Shown here: positions 41,746-54,300 of the stretch, one piece after another | Numbering within the stretch: position 1 is the first letter of the stretch | How the letters are laid out: every line of letters begins with the position of its first letter | From: Pseudozyma flocculosa PF-1 | Taxonomy: Eukaryota > Basidiomycota > Ustilaginomycetes > Ustilaginales > Ustilaginaceae | Length of the DNA stretch: 64,000 nucleotides | Reading direction: 5' to 3' | NCBI RefSeq assembly: GCF_000417875.1 | Contig: NW_006920877.1 | Span: 634,782-698,781, forward strand | Translations under genes and position numbers: made by a program | Notes under the pieces: model-generated | The model's database searches: none | What the model was told of the DNA's origin: nothing | What the model saw: only the letters and a program-made list of their open reading frames with translations

Positions 41746-44700
41746 GGGAGTTGCGGGATGATGGGGCCGAGTATGGTGGTGGTGGTTGTCGTTGTGCCGA
41801 GTGGTGGCCGCCTGCCACCCAGCCCTAGGCCGAACGAAGAGGGATGGAGCTGGCCATCCTGCTTACTCGAGAAGGCGGAGAAGGGCGAGTTGGGAGGGCA
41901 GCCCTAGCCTTGTCTTCCAGGCAGGGTCCAGGTGGCGAGGCCCAAAAAGAGCAAGCAGCCTGGCTGCAGGCAGCCAGGCAGGCACGCAGCACCAGGACAG
42001 CCCCAGGCTAAGGGTTCGTCGCCCGCCGATGAGCGAAGACAGGCCCTCCTGCCTTTGCTCGCCAGCCCACCCAGCCCGCTTTCAGCAGGATGCGATGTGG
42101 AGGTTGGGCAGCCGGGCGAGCGATCTGCAAATCGGCGGCAGATCGAGCGCAGCCAGGTTTGGAAATCCCTCGCTCCTGATTGGCTGCCCCCACCAGAGAG
42201 GGGTAACCGCCGTGCCTCCGACGTCGAGCAGGCCTAGCCTGGAACGTTGCACGTTGCCGCCTCCTCGCCCCGTCCGAGACAGCCGCCCAAGCCAAGGGGC
42301 TCCGTGCAAAACAGCACCCAGGTCGGCCGTGCATCGTACGACGTCCCGGCCGCTGCCCCGCTCCTGTTTTGGGCGATCGGCAAGCTAGTAGGCCAGGCCG
42401 GCGGGCAGGCGGCACGCATCGCCAGGCCTTTGTCAGCCAGGCCGGTAGCGCTGGCGATCAGGGCCCACGCCCCAGCCTAGCCTGGCCTAGCCCAGCGCGC
42501 CCAGCACAGCAGGCTGGCGCTGGCGAGCAAGCTTGCGTGCCGACTCAAGATCCGCTGCCGGCAAACGAGCTTGAGCCTGCCTGCAACCTCGCGAGACCCT
42601 CGAGGCACGCACCGCCCAGCCTGCCTGCCTCTTCGACGACGATGACGGATGCCGCTCGGGTCCTCATCCCGGCACACCAAAATGGTGGCTGCACCGCCTC
42701 CCGTGACGGGCGGGCGAGACGGCCGTGGCGTGTGCGGTGCGACGAATTTGATGATGGCGTCGTCCGCCAGCTCAAGGCCGGCGGTGGTCCGGTAACTAGT
42801 GCGAGGCCCAGGGCCTTACGCCTGTCCACGTTCGCTCCTCGAAGCGCCATCATCGAGCCCGACGTCGAACGGATATTGACCGCCCGCCGGCTTCGATGCC
42901 GCCTGCCTGCCGACCCTCCTTGCCGCCTGCCGATGCACTTTGCGAACCGGAAACGATCGCGAGCCCGCCGTATCGAAACTTGGCCGACTCACCTGATCTA
43001 CGACCGAACGTGAAAGAGGGAAGTGGTGGAGGATCCGATGCCGTCTGTCCAGTTACGGAAGTGAGGTCAAGCCGATAGGGAGAGGCAGAGCGGCGGTCAG
43101 CGGCGATGCGTACGACCCAGCAAGGCTTCGGATGGCCTGAAGCAACGATGGCCGAGGGAGAAGCTTTCGAGCTTCAGTCCGAAGCGGCTGAGCTGCTGCT
43201 TGGCTCCTTTGCCGTGACCAGCGCGGCAAAAGTCTCGGACGGCCTGACGAGCCAGCGAACACCGACCGGACCCCGCGCACATCGTCAGGGCCCAACCGAC
43301 CAGCAGCCGAAAGGGGGCTCCGTTTTCTCCGCATCTCGGAGACTTATGCAAGCGTCCATGCATCCGATGGATGCCGCGACTGGCCCGCACCCGTAACGGC
43401 TCTGATGCCAGGCAGGCGAACGATGGCTGAGCGCCGAGACCTTGTGGTCGCCGCAGCGGTCACGTCACGTCGTCCGTCCTTCATCGTCAATCCGCTCATT
43501 GAGGCGAGCTTCTTCGGGGACAGCATCCGACATTTCGGCAGGCCGCGCCCGGGCAGCTCGTCGTGTTGCTCTCGCAGGACCGGATGACCACGCTGTCGCC
43601 GTCTCATCCGGCCTGAGTCCAAAGGCGGCCGCACGCGGTTGTACGTCTCGGGACGACGTGATGGATCGCGATCCAGAGGCCTCATGCGCCACATATACTG
43701 TAGTGCGGTCGACGGTGTCGCCGATGACGAGTTGCTTGCTCCAGCGCGTTGGAGAAGCCATCTACTGGACTTACCTAACAGCGATAGCACTGGATCTGAG
43801 ACGGGTTGGATGGTGCAGGGGGTCGGCAGGTCGGTGCCGTTGCAAGAGCAGGGTCCGTGGCGTGGGCCTGGTCGATCTGGGTGGCGTTGACGCAAGATGA
43901 AGCTGCGACGGCGCGAGGGCTTGATTTTGCTATTCGGCTGCGAGGACAACAAACAAGCCGAGAGCGTGGACGACAGGCTAGGATGCGTTGCAGTTCAGCA
44001 ATGAGATCTCGGCCACGACGGAACAAAGCACGCCGTACCGCGACACGGGCCCCGCAAAGCGGAATGTGCAGCGGGAGGCGGAGCGTGCGGGCGCGGTGGG
44101 CTGACATCGATGACGTTGGTCGCGACCGCCTTTCTCCGAACGACCAGCGGTGCGGCCGGCAGCTGGCACGTTGACCGGCAAGGCTTGCGTCGTCGAGAAC
44201 ACTGCTGCCCGATGCGCCTGCTTCTCGAAGCGGAACCCTAGCCTCATACCCAGCTGTGGCCTCAGCTTTCCTCGCCGCGGTCGGCATACGTGCCGAATTC
44301 TGGAGGTCGCTATGGCCACATCCGAGACGGCAGGAGAAGCAGCATCAGGCCTCCACCAGCGAGGGCTATAACCGATGCCCGGGCGGCGTAGAGATGATGC
44401 GCCAGAGTGTGCATAGGTGGTGTCGGAACGTGCACATCCATGCACCTTTCGTGCGGTCTGTGGGACGAGTCGAAACGTGATCGAGGCAGGATCGGAACGA
44501 GTCGTCCCGATCGAACAAGCACACTCACCGATGCAGGCTCTTGTTGGAAGCGACCTTGAGAAGGAGTCTGACGAGGTGTTGGCGCTGATGGAAAGAGCTG
44601 GAGAGGCGCGGGGGAGGGGCGAAGAGTCTGCCCGTTTCAAGAAGGCGTATATGAGTGTAGAGCGACGTGGAAGTGGGGAGGCAAGCTGTGCGGGGCGTGC

Positions 44701-46096
44701 AAACGAGGGCGGGAGAAGGAGGGCCACAAAGGTTGGGGGAAGAGAGGACGTCAGGAAGAATTGCCGCGGCGGGGCGAGTCGGGTGACGAAGACAAGGCGA
44801 GGGGGACGAGGAGAGGCGCGCCTGCAGGTGAATCGCATCTCATCTGATAGCGGATCAGCAGAGGCGATCGCGTAGTCACCCCCCTCGCGGGCAAACGGGC
44901 AAAGAGCAAGAGAGGGGGCGGAAAAGCACAGGGAAAAAGGGAAGAAGGGAAAAAAAAAATCGGGCGGATTCACCACCGCCCAGCTGCCCTGCCATGTGAG
45001 AAGGACCATGAAGAGAGAGAGAGAGAGAGACAGACGGGGCTCGTGTACCGCAGGCTTGGGAGTCACGCACGACTCCAGCCCGCTGGCAGCAAGGAGAAGA
45101 TGCAAGTCCGTGCTCGGCGTTCAGTGCGCCGACTCCGGCCAGCCTCGGGAGTTGCGGCACATAGTACTCATCGAGCACTCTTCGTCCGCGCTTGATGGAG
45201 CCGCGGCCACCGATCACTTTGCAAGGTGCGGATGGACCGTCTTCTCCGGTAGTCGAGTTCATCAGCCGAGGACATGCAGAGAGGAAGTTCCGCACACCCT
45301 ATCGCAGCACAGCACGTCGACAGTCAAGCAGACTAGCCCACTCATATGAATGGACTAGTCGAGCACCTCACCTACTTTCACCGCACGAAGTGGTATGTAC
45401 AATGTGAGCGCATCGGTTACCCTCCCGTGCTCTACCGGGGTGTCGCATGTCCTTGCCTGCGCCACGGAGGAGGCCATTGTGCAACCATCGCGATTGGACT
45501 GCAACCGCAAAGGCATCCAGAAGCTGTCGGCGCGCGGCCATAGCGGATCAATCGGCAAGGCAAGCCTCGTTTCCAAAAGCGTCGGTCGAGACACATACCG
45601 GTACTTACCCGCGGGTGCTTCGTCTGCCCAGCAAACCATTGTGGCGGGGACAGAGCGTGGCCCCGAAGAGGTGTCATGGCAACGGCGTCCATGCGGAGGA
45701 TTCGCCGGCTCAAAGGGCTCGCTCTAGCAATGAGAGAATCCATTACGGCAACCTTGCGGTAGAGAAGCGGGAGCCGGCTGCTGTTGAGGTCTGTCGTCCA
45801 CTCTTGCGCCGCGAGCGTCAGGAGGCCCGGTCGGCGAACGGGCAAAGACGGGAGAGGGCCGCCTTCGCACCGACCAATACCGTGCCGTTGTACTGCCAGA
45901 CCGTTCCGTTTCCCCTTGCCTTTGTGCTTTCTCTGTTGCATTGCCTCGTGCGGGCGCCAGAGGCAACACAGGCGACAGCTAGAGTGACGGCGCTATGTCA
46001 GGTTGATGGGTTTCGGCTGCAGGCTTAGCGCCATGCTCCCGGAGGTGGCAGGCTAGGTCTTGGTGCGACGATGCGCGCGGCTCATGCAGCGAGGTG

Positions 46097-46104
46097 CAGA
46101 TAAG
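46097..46104 (+). promoter_or_regulatory. GATA site (CAGATAAG)
   Basis: GATAAG core at 46099-46104, preceded by TGCA rather than ATCA. First of five GATAA cores in the cluster. Confidence 0.6.
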
Positions 46105-46127
46105 ATTTGCCGTGGCTTGCTTCTCCG

Positions 46128-46136
46128 ATCAGATAA
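46128..46136 (+). promoter_or_regulatory. GATA site ATCAGATAA
   Basis: Exact match to ATCWGATAA, the extended site known for fungal iron-responsive GATA repressors. Confidence 0.75.
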
Positions 46137-46178
46137 AGACAGCTTGCGCAGGTCTGACGCCAGAGTAGTGACGAGATG

Positions 46179-46187
46179 ATCAGATAA
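46179..46187 (+). promoter_or_regulatory. GATA site ATCAGATAA
   Basis: Second exact ATCAGATAA, 51 nt after the previous one, close to five helical turns. This suits paired binding on one face of the DNA. Confidence 0.75.
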
Positions 46188-46445
46188 ACGGCGGTGCACC
46201 TGACAGCCGTGCGTGGGTTTGCGTCACCACGACCGACTGCCTCGGCTGTGCATCGAGAACTCACCGCGCGGCCAAAGTTTGCCAAGCTTTGCGGCTCACC
46301 AGCCTGCCTGCTTGCTGCTTGTTGCGTCGCCCTGCCACATCCTTTGACCTCACCCTCGGCCCTCTCCTCGCCTCGTCGATCGGCGCTCGTCCCTCCGACT
46401 CGACAGCTAGTAGATCTGCGCCCAGCACGGCCTGCGAGCGATGCG

Positions 46446-46454
46446 ATCAGATAA
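46446..46454 (+). promoter_or_regulatory. GATA site ATCAGATAA
   Basis: Third exact ATCAGATAA, in the context GCGATCAGATAATG. Confidence 0.75.
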
Positions 46455-46553
46455 TGCACAAGCGGTAAGCCTTGCCTGCGTCTGCTGCTGGTGGCGGCGG
46501 CGGCTTTCTTCGCGACTGCATGCTCCGATTGAGCTTGGCGTGCATCGTGTGTG

Positions 46554-46570
46554 CCCCCCCCCCCCCCCCC
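46554..46570 (+). repeat. Poly-C homopolymer (C17)
   Basis: Seventeen consecutive C between the third and fourth ATCAGATAA sites. Confidence 0.85.
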
Positions 46571-46766
46571 ACCGTGACGGCGATGCTGCGGTGCAGCCCG
46601 GTTTCACCCGAGCGAATCTCGACGACGAAGCAAGGCGACACCAGCGGTGCCATAGTTGGGTGTTGCGCTTGCACTGGCAGCGTACATGCAGAAACTTGTC
46701 TCGGGCCTGGGCAGACCGTCTGCTGGTACCTGGCGGCTGCGGCTCCCAGGTGCAATGCAATTACGA

Positions 46767-46777
46767 TTATCAGATAA
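46767..46777. promoter_or_regulatory. Palindromic GATA site TTATCAGATAA
   Basis: Contains ATCAGATAA at 46769-46777 overlapping an inverted TTATC, so both strands present a GATAA core around one central base. It lies 1.53 kb upstream of the synthetase ATG. Confidence 0.75.
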
Positions 46778-48307
46778 GGGTGTGCTGCGGCTGTCGCCCG
46801 GTCGGCCGGACGTGCTCGGTAGCCAAGGCCTCGTTGCGCGCGGACGTGCTGCCTCGCCATGCATGCGTCTGGACCGGGAGGTGACTCGACTTCAGCATCT
46901 GCTGGCACTCACGACACGAGCAGCGTGGAAGTCTTCTTCTGACCGCACGGCCCTTGCCACGCCCTGCTCTTGCAGACGGAGATGGCGGTCAAAGGCCCAG
47001 ATCGCCCCGAACGCGCCTTCACCATAGGGCAGCGGATTCTCGTCATGCGCCTCTCCAAGAAGATTCAAGAAGCAGAGGAAAGCGCTCTCTGCCTCTGCCT
47101 GATCCTGCTTTGCGGGCCGGAGAGCTGCACAAGAGGCTGAGCCGGCCGCGTGAAAGGCTGTGCTGCGAGGGACTACGGCCCGCTCCGCCGACGAGTGAGC
47201 GCAATAGGCAGTCGCCGTAAAGTCTCGAGAGGGAGCTTGCAAGGTGAGGCACCGGTAGCAGGAAAGACGCCGACGACCAAGAGAGTCGAGGGTGTGACGG
47301 TGTGAGGGCGGTTTGACCGGAAGGACCGGACTGGGTCGACGGAGAGCGGCGGGGCGATGATGGCAGCAGGGCGTCTCGTTCGACCTGGGTGCAGCTGGGA
47401 TGTCGGGGGCTGATTCTGGCTCCTACACCCTGACCCTCCCGATCTCATCTCGGCTGGGCCGGCCGGGGCGACCGAGGCCAGGCAGGAAGCTAAGAGGCAA
47501 CAAGCAAGCAAAGCAAGAGCGAAAATCCACGCCCTCCACCTTGGCTGGCAGGCTTGACGCCCAAAGAAGATCGGCCAGACCGACGCAGACCGACACAAGA
47601 GGCGGTAGGCCGGCGTCGGCACCTCCGAACGAGCGGCGGACGGAGGTGGCCAGGGATCCTTTGTCGACGGCTGCTGTGGCGAGGCGACGGCCAGCCCTCC
47701 CCCGGAACAGCCAATCGCTCGCGGGCGCCGCTGTGTCGCCAGGGAGGGATCGAAGAGGACGTGGCCCTTGCCTAGTTACCTGGCTGTCAGAAGAGAGGAT
47801 AGGTAAGGGTCCACCAACTCTCTGCCTGCCCGCCGCCTGCCTGCAACCTCACCTCGTTGGCCGCCTCTGTCGACCGCCCACCACCCGTCCTTCTGGCTCC
47901 TTCTTGTTCGCCTCCTTCTTGTGTCCTTCGACTCGACCGGACTGCCCCTCGCCATCCTCTTCTCTTGCCTCCGATTGGCCCATCCGCGCATCTCGTCCAT
48001 CCGGCATCCACCGCGCCTGTCCCTCCTCCCCAGCACACCTGGCGATCCGATCAGACAACTGCGCAGCTCGCCCTCGTCGAGCCCATCCCTCTATAACGCA
48101 CGCTCCCGGCACCGCTCCTCGCTCCGAGTGGCAGCACAACCTCACTCTTCGCGCCTCTTCCCCGCTACTCGCGCCTCTCCGGTCCGCCGGCATCCACAAG
48201 GCTTCCTCAAACCAGCCAGAGTCAAGCCCTCCGCCTACAGCGGATCCATCGCACATCTTGCTGCCCTGCCCCTCCAGCTCCCTGCTCCTCGTGCACAGCG
48301 CATCGAC

Positions 48308-51300
48308 ATGTCTTCGCACGCCCCCTTTCCAGACGTCACCGGCCTTCGCACCTCTGGTCCAGGCTGGTCGAGGATCGGCGACGATTGCGAGTACATCGAC
48401 GCCGTCTTCCACACCGAGCTCGACGTCGAGCAACTCGCCTCTTCCTCGCCCTCTAGACGGCCAGCGGACCTCATCTGGGCTGCATGGGCAACGGTGCTGG
48501 TGAGTGCAGTGACGGGCCGCGCAGGACCCAGATCATCCGGCAACGCCCCTGCTGACGCGACAACGTCCTTCCTCCATCCGCTATTGCTTCTCCCGACCCC
48601 AAGTACCACTACGGCTCGCACGAGGCGTCCAATGTCGAGATCGTCGACCTGGGATCCGACTCGAAACAATCGGACACCCTCGTCACCCTTGATTTCGAAG
48701 GGCCAAGCGCGGATGAGAGCCTCGATCCTGCCGCACTGCTCGAGCTTGTCGGCGACCGCCGGCGCGAGGCTGTCAGCTTGGCGGGCGGCCTCGAGCATGG
48801 CTACGCTGCTGCCGCCTTGCCCGCTGACGAGACCATTGCAACGGCAAGAGGGCCTCCGCCAACCTTTTCGAGCCTGCGCCTGGAATCAAACAGGGCGCTA
48901 TCCCTCATCCTGACCGCCTACTCGCACGAAAACCAGGGAACCCATCGCCTCAGCCTCTCCATGAAGGCGAGTCCGGCCGTACACACCTCGGATTCGGCCG
49001 CCCTGCAGCTGCAGCAGGTGGCTTCGCTGGTGTCGTCGTTCCTGCGCGATGTCGAGACCCACGCGTTGAGTGTCGAGCGCTTCGACCTGGCGCTACGAGC
49101 CAGCGACAACCTCCACTACGTCGAGCTGCCGGAACCAGACTATCTCGCGGACCGACACCACGACCGGCTCGAGTGCGAGTTTGAATACTTCGCAGACACG
49201 CGACCCAACGATCTGGCGCTCGACTTCCGCTTCGATCTCCAAGACCGCCAGTCGGTCAAGTGGACCTATGCCGAGATGAATGCGCGGGCCGACAGGGTGC
49301 GGAACCTGCTGTGGAGCCATGGCATCGGCTCGGCCAGCACCGATGCCGACGCCGGCGGCGACCAGATCGTCGCCCTCTACCTCGAAAAGAGTCCAGAGAC
49401 CTATCTCTCGTTCCTGAGTGTCGTCAAGGCGGGTGCCGCGTGGTGTCCCATCGATACCGACTGGCCGGCCTCACGTCGACAGGCGCTGCTCGCCAAGTCC
49501 AACGCCAAGGTGGTCCTGGTTGCCGGGGACGCCGTATCGCGCAATCTCGACGAGGACCTCAACAGCGATGATCTCCGCAACCGCGGCATGCACCCGATCC
49601 GGCTCGACAAGATTGTTGTCGTCGACCAGGCCAACGGCGTGGCTCCCCGGCCGTTGCAGCCGCGTTCGCGCGAGCAGCTCGCCTACATGATCTGGACCTC
49701 GGGCACCACTGGCCTTCCCAAGGGCGTCGGGATCCAGCACTGGGCCATCGTGCAGGCCATGCGCGCGCTGCGCCTCAAGATCCCCTACGGCAAGGCGGCG
49801 ACCGGCACCGACGAGGTCCGCTACCTCCAGTACTCGGCATACAACTTTGACCTCTCCATCATGGACTGCTTCTACGCTTGGGGCATCGGCGGCACCATCT
49901 GCGCCTGCCCGAGGGGCCTACTGCTGCAGGACCTGGTGGCAGTCGGGACGAGCTTCCGGCCGACGCATACGCTGCTGACGCCCGCGGTCATGGCAATGAC
50001 CGAGAGACACGCGATACCCAGCCTGAAGGTCGTCATCAACGGCGGCGAGAAGCTCAGCCAGGTGGTGGCCGACGAATGGAGCAAAGAGTGCTGCCTGCTG
50101 AACCTCTATGGCCCGGCCGAGGCCACGCTGATCGCCATGAACCGCCGCGTGCCCCTGGGTGATCGCGTCAAGGCCCCCAACATCGGCGTCGCTCTGCCAA
50201 CAGTCTCCTGCCACGCGCTCGACAAGGCCGACCGCGTCGTCCTCAAGGGCGCCGTGGGAGAGCTGGTGCTCGGTGGTCCTCAGCTGGCGCGCGGCTATGT
50301 CGGCGATCCCGTCAAGACGGCCGACAAATTCTTCCCGCACGCTCAGCTCGGCAGGGTCTACCGCACCGGAGACCTCGTCCGACAGCTCGGCAACGCCGAG
50401 TTCGAGTACCTCGGCCGCATCGACGACCAGGTCAAGATCAACGGAATCCGCATCGAGCTGCTCGAGATCAACGCCGCCATAAAAAACAGCCACGAGGCGG
50501 TCAAGGACTCGGAGACAATGGCCTTCCCGCGTCCGGGCAGCGACACCGAGCTGCAGATCATCAACTTCTCCGTCTTCCCCAGAGAGGCCGGCGCCGACGG
50601 CGACGAGCTGCTCCGCACCGACCCGCCGGCCGTGGCGGTCGCGCGTGATCTGCAGAAGGCCGCCAAGGAATCGCTGCCGTCGTACATGCTGCCGTCGATG
50701 TTCGTCATCCTCTCGCGCTTCCCGCGCACCTCGAGCGCCAAGATTGACCGCGTGGCGCTCAAGCAGGTGCTCGCCAACTTCGACTCGCTCGACTGGGAAA
50801 ACAAGCTGGCTGAAGCCGATGGCGGTCCCGACGCCGATGCGCCGCCTAGCGAGGCCGAGGAGTGCATGCGCAAGTGGCTCGCCAAGCTGTGCAACGTGGC
50901 TCCCGAAAAGATCGGCCGCAACACGCCCTTCACCAGCGTCGGTCTCGACTCGATCCGTGCCATCACCTTCTCGCAGAAGCTGCTGCAGGAGGGCTACACG
51001 GTCTCGGTCGTCGACGTGGCCGAGTATCCGACGCTGATCTCTCTCAGCAGGCAGCTCGACTCGTCGGCATCCCAGGCGGAAGCAAAGGAGGCGAGGGCCG
51101 CCGACTTCTTTGGCCGCTTCGACAGCCACTTCCGCCAGGCCGTTCTGGACAGGCTGTCGGTGTCGTCGGCCGACGTTGGTGCCGTCCTGCCATGCACACC
51201 GCTTCAGGAGGGCATGCTCGTCGAGAGCCAGCAGGATCCAATGGCCTACCGCATTCAGCGCCAGTACCGGGTGTCAGGCAAGCTGGATCGGCGACGGCTC

Positions 51301-54300
51301 GAGTCGGCGCTCGGACGGCTCATCGACGAAGCAGACATCCTCAGGGCCTCGTTCATCGAGACTGGCGCCCTAGACGTTGAGGCGGGCAGCGACTGGCCAT
51401 CCCCGCCCATCTTCGTGCAGGTTGTTTGGTCGCGCGGCTCGGCAGAGATCTACGATTTGGACCTTGGCGCCGGGGACGACCTCGAGGGGGCGGTGACGGC
51501 CACAGTTCGGGACCGGGTAAAGCTGAGTCCGTTCGGCAAGCGTGCGCCGGTCGCGTTCCTCATCGTCCGTCAGGCCGAGCAGATTTCCCTCGTCCTTGTC
51601 GCCCATCACAGTGTGTACGACGCTCGCTCGCTGGCGATCCTCGAGGACCGCATCGAGCGGCTCTATGCACAGGAGCAGGACCTGCCGCGGATCTACCAAT
51701 TTCCGACCGCGCTGTCCCACATTCTGCCGCTTGACAGCGACGAGGAGGCGGCGCGACGCACCGCCTGGGAGAAGGCGCTGGCAACCTACCCACGAGGCGA
51801 GCTCAGCATCTTCCCCAACCTCAGCGGCAGCCTTCCGCAGGCCGGCTCGGCTCCTGACAGCGTCCACCGAACTGCCGGCCAAAAGGCGTCGGTCAGCTGG
51901 TCCGAGGTGGAGCAGGTCTCGAGAAAGCTTGGCATCTCGGCGCGGCCGCTCGTCCAGGTCGCTTGGGCCAAGGTCCTCGGCGCCTATCTCGACACTGACC
52001 ACCTCATCATTGGCGACTCGGTGTCAGGGCGGAGCTCTGCGGCCGAGCTCGAGCAGGTCGTTGGACCTGTCCTCTCGACCCTTCCAGTGCCGGTCTTCCT
52101 GGACAGTCAGCATAGCGTGGCCGAAGTCGCAAGGCAGGTCGACGCCTTCCACCGCAGTGTCTTTGCCGCGCAGCACACCCACCTCGGCTCGATCCGCAAG
52201 CTGCTTGAGGTGCCGGCCGGCCAGCAGCTCTTCCACTCGGTCTTTGTTTTCGAGCCTGCTACCGAGACGCAGCACTCGACGATGGGACAAGACGGGATGG
52301 CACTCGGGCTGGAACGGGTCGCCGACCTCGCTGTGGCGACCGAGCATGCGTTGGGCGTCGAGGTGCAACCTAACGCCGATGGCAGCATCCGGCTCGGCGT
52401 CAGCTGGCGGCGCGCGCTGGTCTCGGACGCATACGGACGCCTGCTTCTCAAGCAATTCGATGCGTGTCTCGCGGCGATCTGCGCCTCGCCCGAGGCAACG
52501 ATCAGAGACTGCTTCTCCTTCCGCGAGGTTGCGGACGACGGAATCGTCGCGATCTCGGCCATCGACTCCCCTCCATCCATCGCGGTGGCTGGACTCGAGA
52601 ATGTAGGCCACGCCGTCTCGGTCTCGGCGAAGGACTCGAGCACCAACAAGACCAACGCCGTCGAGATCTTTTCCGAGATCCCCGAGGCCCGCGCAGGACG
52701 TCGCGCATCGGCAGCCATGACCTATGCCGAGCTAGAAGAGGCCAGCAGCCGCGTGGCTGCGTACCTTGCCAGCCTCGACTTGCCGCGCAACGCGGTCGTC
52801 GCAGTCTGCCTGCAGCGCAGCCTTGCCTCTTACATCTACCCCATCGGTGTCCTCAAGGCCGGGTTCGCTTACCTGCCACTCGACGAGACGCTGCCCCTCG
52901 ACCGCAAGAAGCTCCTGCTTGAAGATAGCTCGGCAGCGTGCCTCATCGCCGACCGACCGGAAGATCTAGACAGGGGTTCCACGGCAAATCTTGTCGTTGT
53001 CTCTGTCAACAGCGAGGAGCATCGCTCTCGGCTATCGGCAGTCTCGCCACGTTCGCCTTTGCCCCAATCGCTCGGAGCCGGTCCGGACGATGTCGCCTTC
53101 ATCATCTACACGTCCGGCTCGACGGGCAAGCCCAAAGGCTGCCTCCTCACCCATCGCAACCTGTCGACGGCGATCGAGGCGTTCCGCCTGGTCTACGAGC
53201 GCGAGGCACCCGGCTCCTTCGCGAGCGGCGCCCGCTTCCTGGCGCGCTCAGCTGAGGCCTTCGATGTCCACCTGCTGGAGATCTTCCTCTCGCTCCGGGT
53301 CGGCGCCACCATCGTCACCGGTCCTCGCCATGTGATTCACGATGACCTGGCGCAGACCATGTCGATGCTCGAGGTTACCCATGCCTGCGTCGTCCCCTCG
53401 CTCTTCTTCAGCCGCGGGCAGCGGATCAGACCGGAGCAGGTCCCCAGTCTGAGGGCGCTGATCATCGGCGGCGAGGCGCTGACGGCCGACCTGTGCCAGC
53501 TCTGGGGCAGCTTCGGCAGCGAGAGACCGGTCGTGCTCAATGCATACGGGCCCAGCGAGGCGACGATCGGCACGTCGATCGCCCGAGTCTCGAAGCGATC
53601 GGTCACGGGCAATATCGGCACGCCGTTCCCCGGCACGCGCTATCTGGTGCTCAAGACTGCCGGCGACATGCTGGTGCCAGCGCTGCGCGGAGAGCCGGGC
53701 GAGCTCTGCGTTGCCGGGCCGCAGGTGGCCCGCGGCTACCTCAACCGACCCGATCTGCATTCGTTCCTGCGCTGGGAGGATGAATGGATCTACCGCACAG
53801 GCGACCTCGTTCGCCTCAACGCAGCCGACGAGGCCGAGTACCTCGGCCGCATCGATGGATCTCAAGTCAAGGTCAGAGGCGCGCGTCTGGAGCTTGGCGA
53901 GGTCGATGCGGCTCTGCAGAAGGCTCTGGCCGGAACGACTGGCCGTCCAGCCATGGCTGTCACGCTGCTTGCCGAACATCCGCAGATCGCGGGACCTGCA
54001 CGCCTCGTCTCGTTCGTCTCAGACACCGCGCAACGGGCAGACACCGCAAACATTGGCGCCAATGATCTGGTACGGCTCGACCAGCGCTCAAAGGAACTCG
54101 CCCATACACTTCGTCGGGCGGTGCGTTCGAAGCTTCCGCAGTACATGGTGCCAAGCCAGGTCGTCCCGCTCGCCTATCTGCCACTGTCGACACTGTCGGG
54201 CAAGGCCGACCAGAAGGCGCTGCGTACGCTCTACCAGTCGGTCGATCCACGCAGCCTGGGAGTCTCGGACGCAACAGAGCAAGGTCGTGACGCCACCGAG

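Larger units (their letters stand above)
41391..48307. promoter_or_regulatory. 6.9-kb spacer between sid1-like and sid2-like genes
   Basis: Longest gene-free stretch of the window. It holds the GATA cluster (46097-46777), a TATATA near the sid1 side, an ATCTGATAG near-match at 44842-44850, a GA tandem (about 45012-45030), a C17 run, and AGGC/CCTAGCC-rich stretches (about 42220-42500 and 47440-47520). Several open frames of 100-375 codons exist on both strands, but none shows domain-like content and they overlap antisense. I support no gene here, but a non-coding RNA or a small spliced gene cannot be excluded. Confidence 0.6.

Noticed and set aside
43978..45105. 375-codon open frame on the minus strand in the siderophore spacer
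   Set aside because: Composition is Ser/Pro/Arg/Leu-rich without any domain, hydrophobic-core pattern or supporting overlap. GC-rich sequence gives many such frames.
47400..48503. Long plus-strand frame just upstream of the synthetase
   Set aside because: Low-complexity Pro/Ser/Arg translation. It does not extend the synthetase; only the part from 48308 in another register fits as exon 1.
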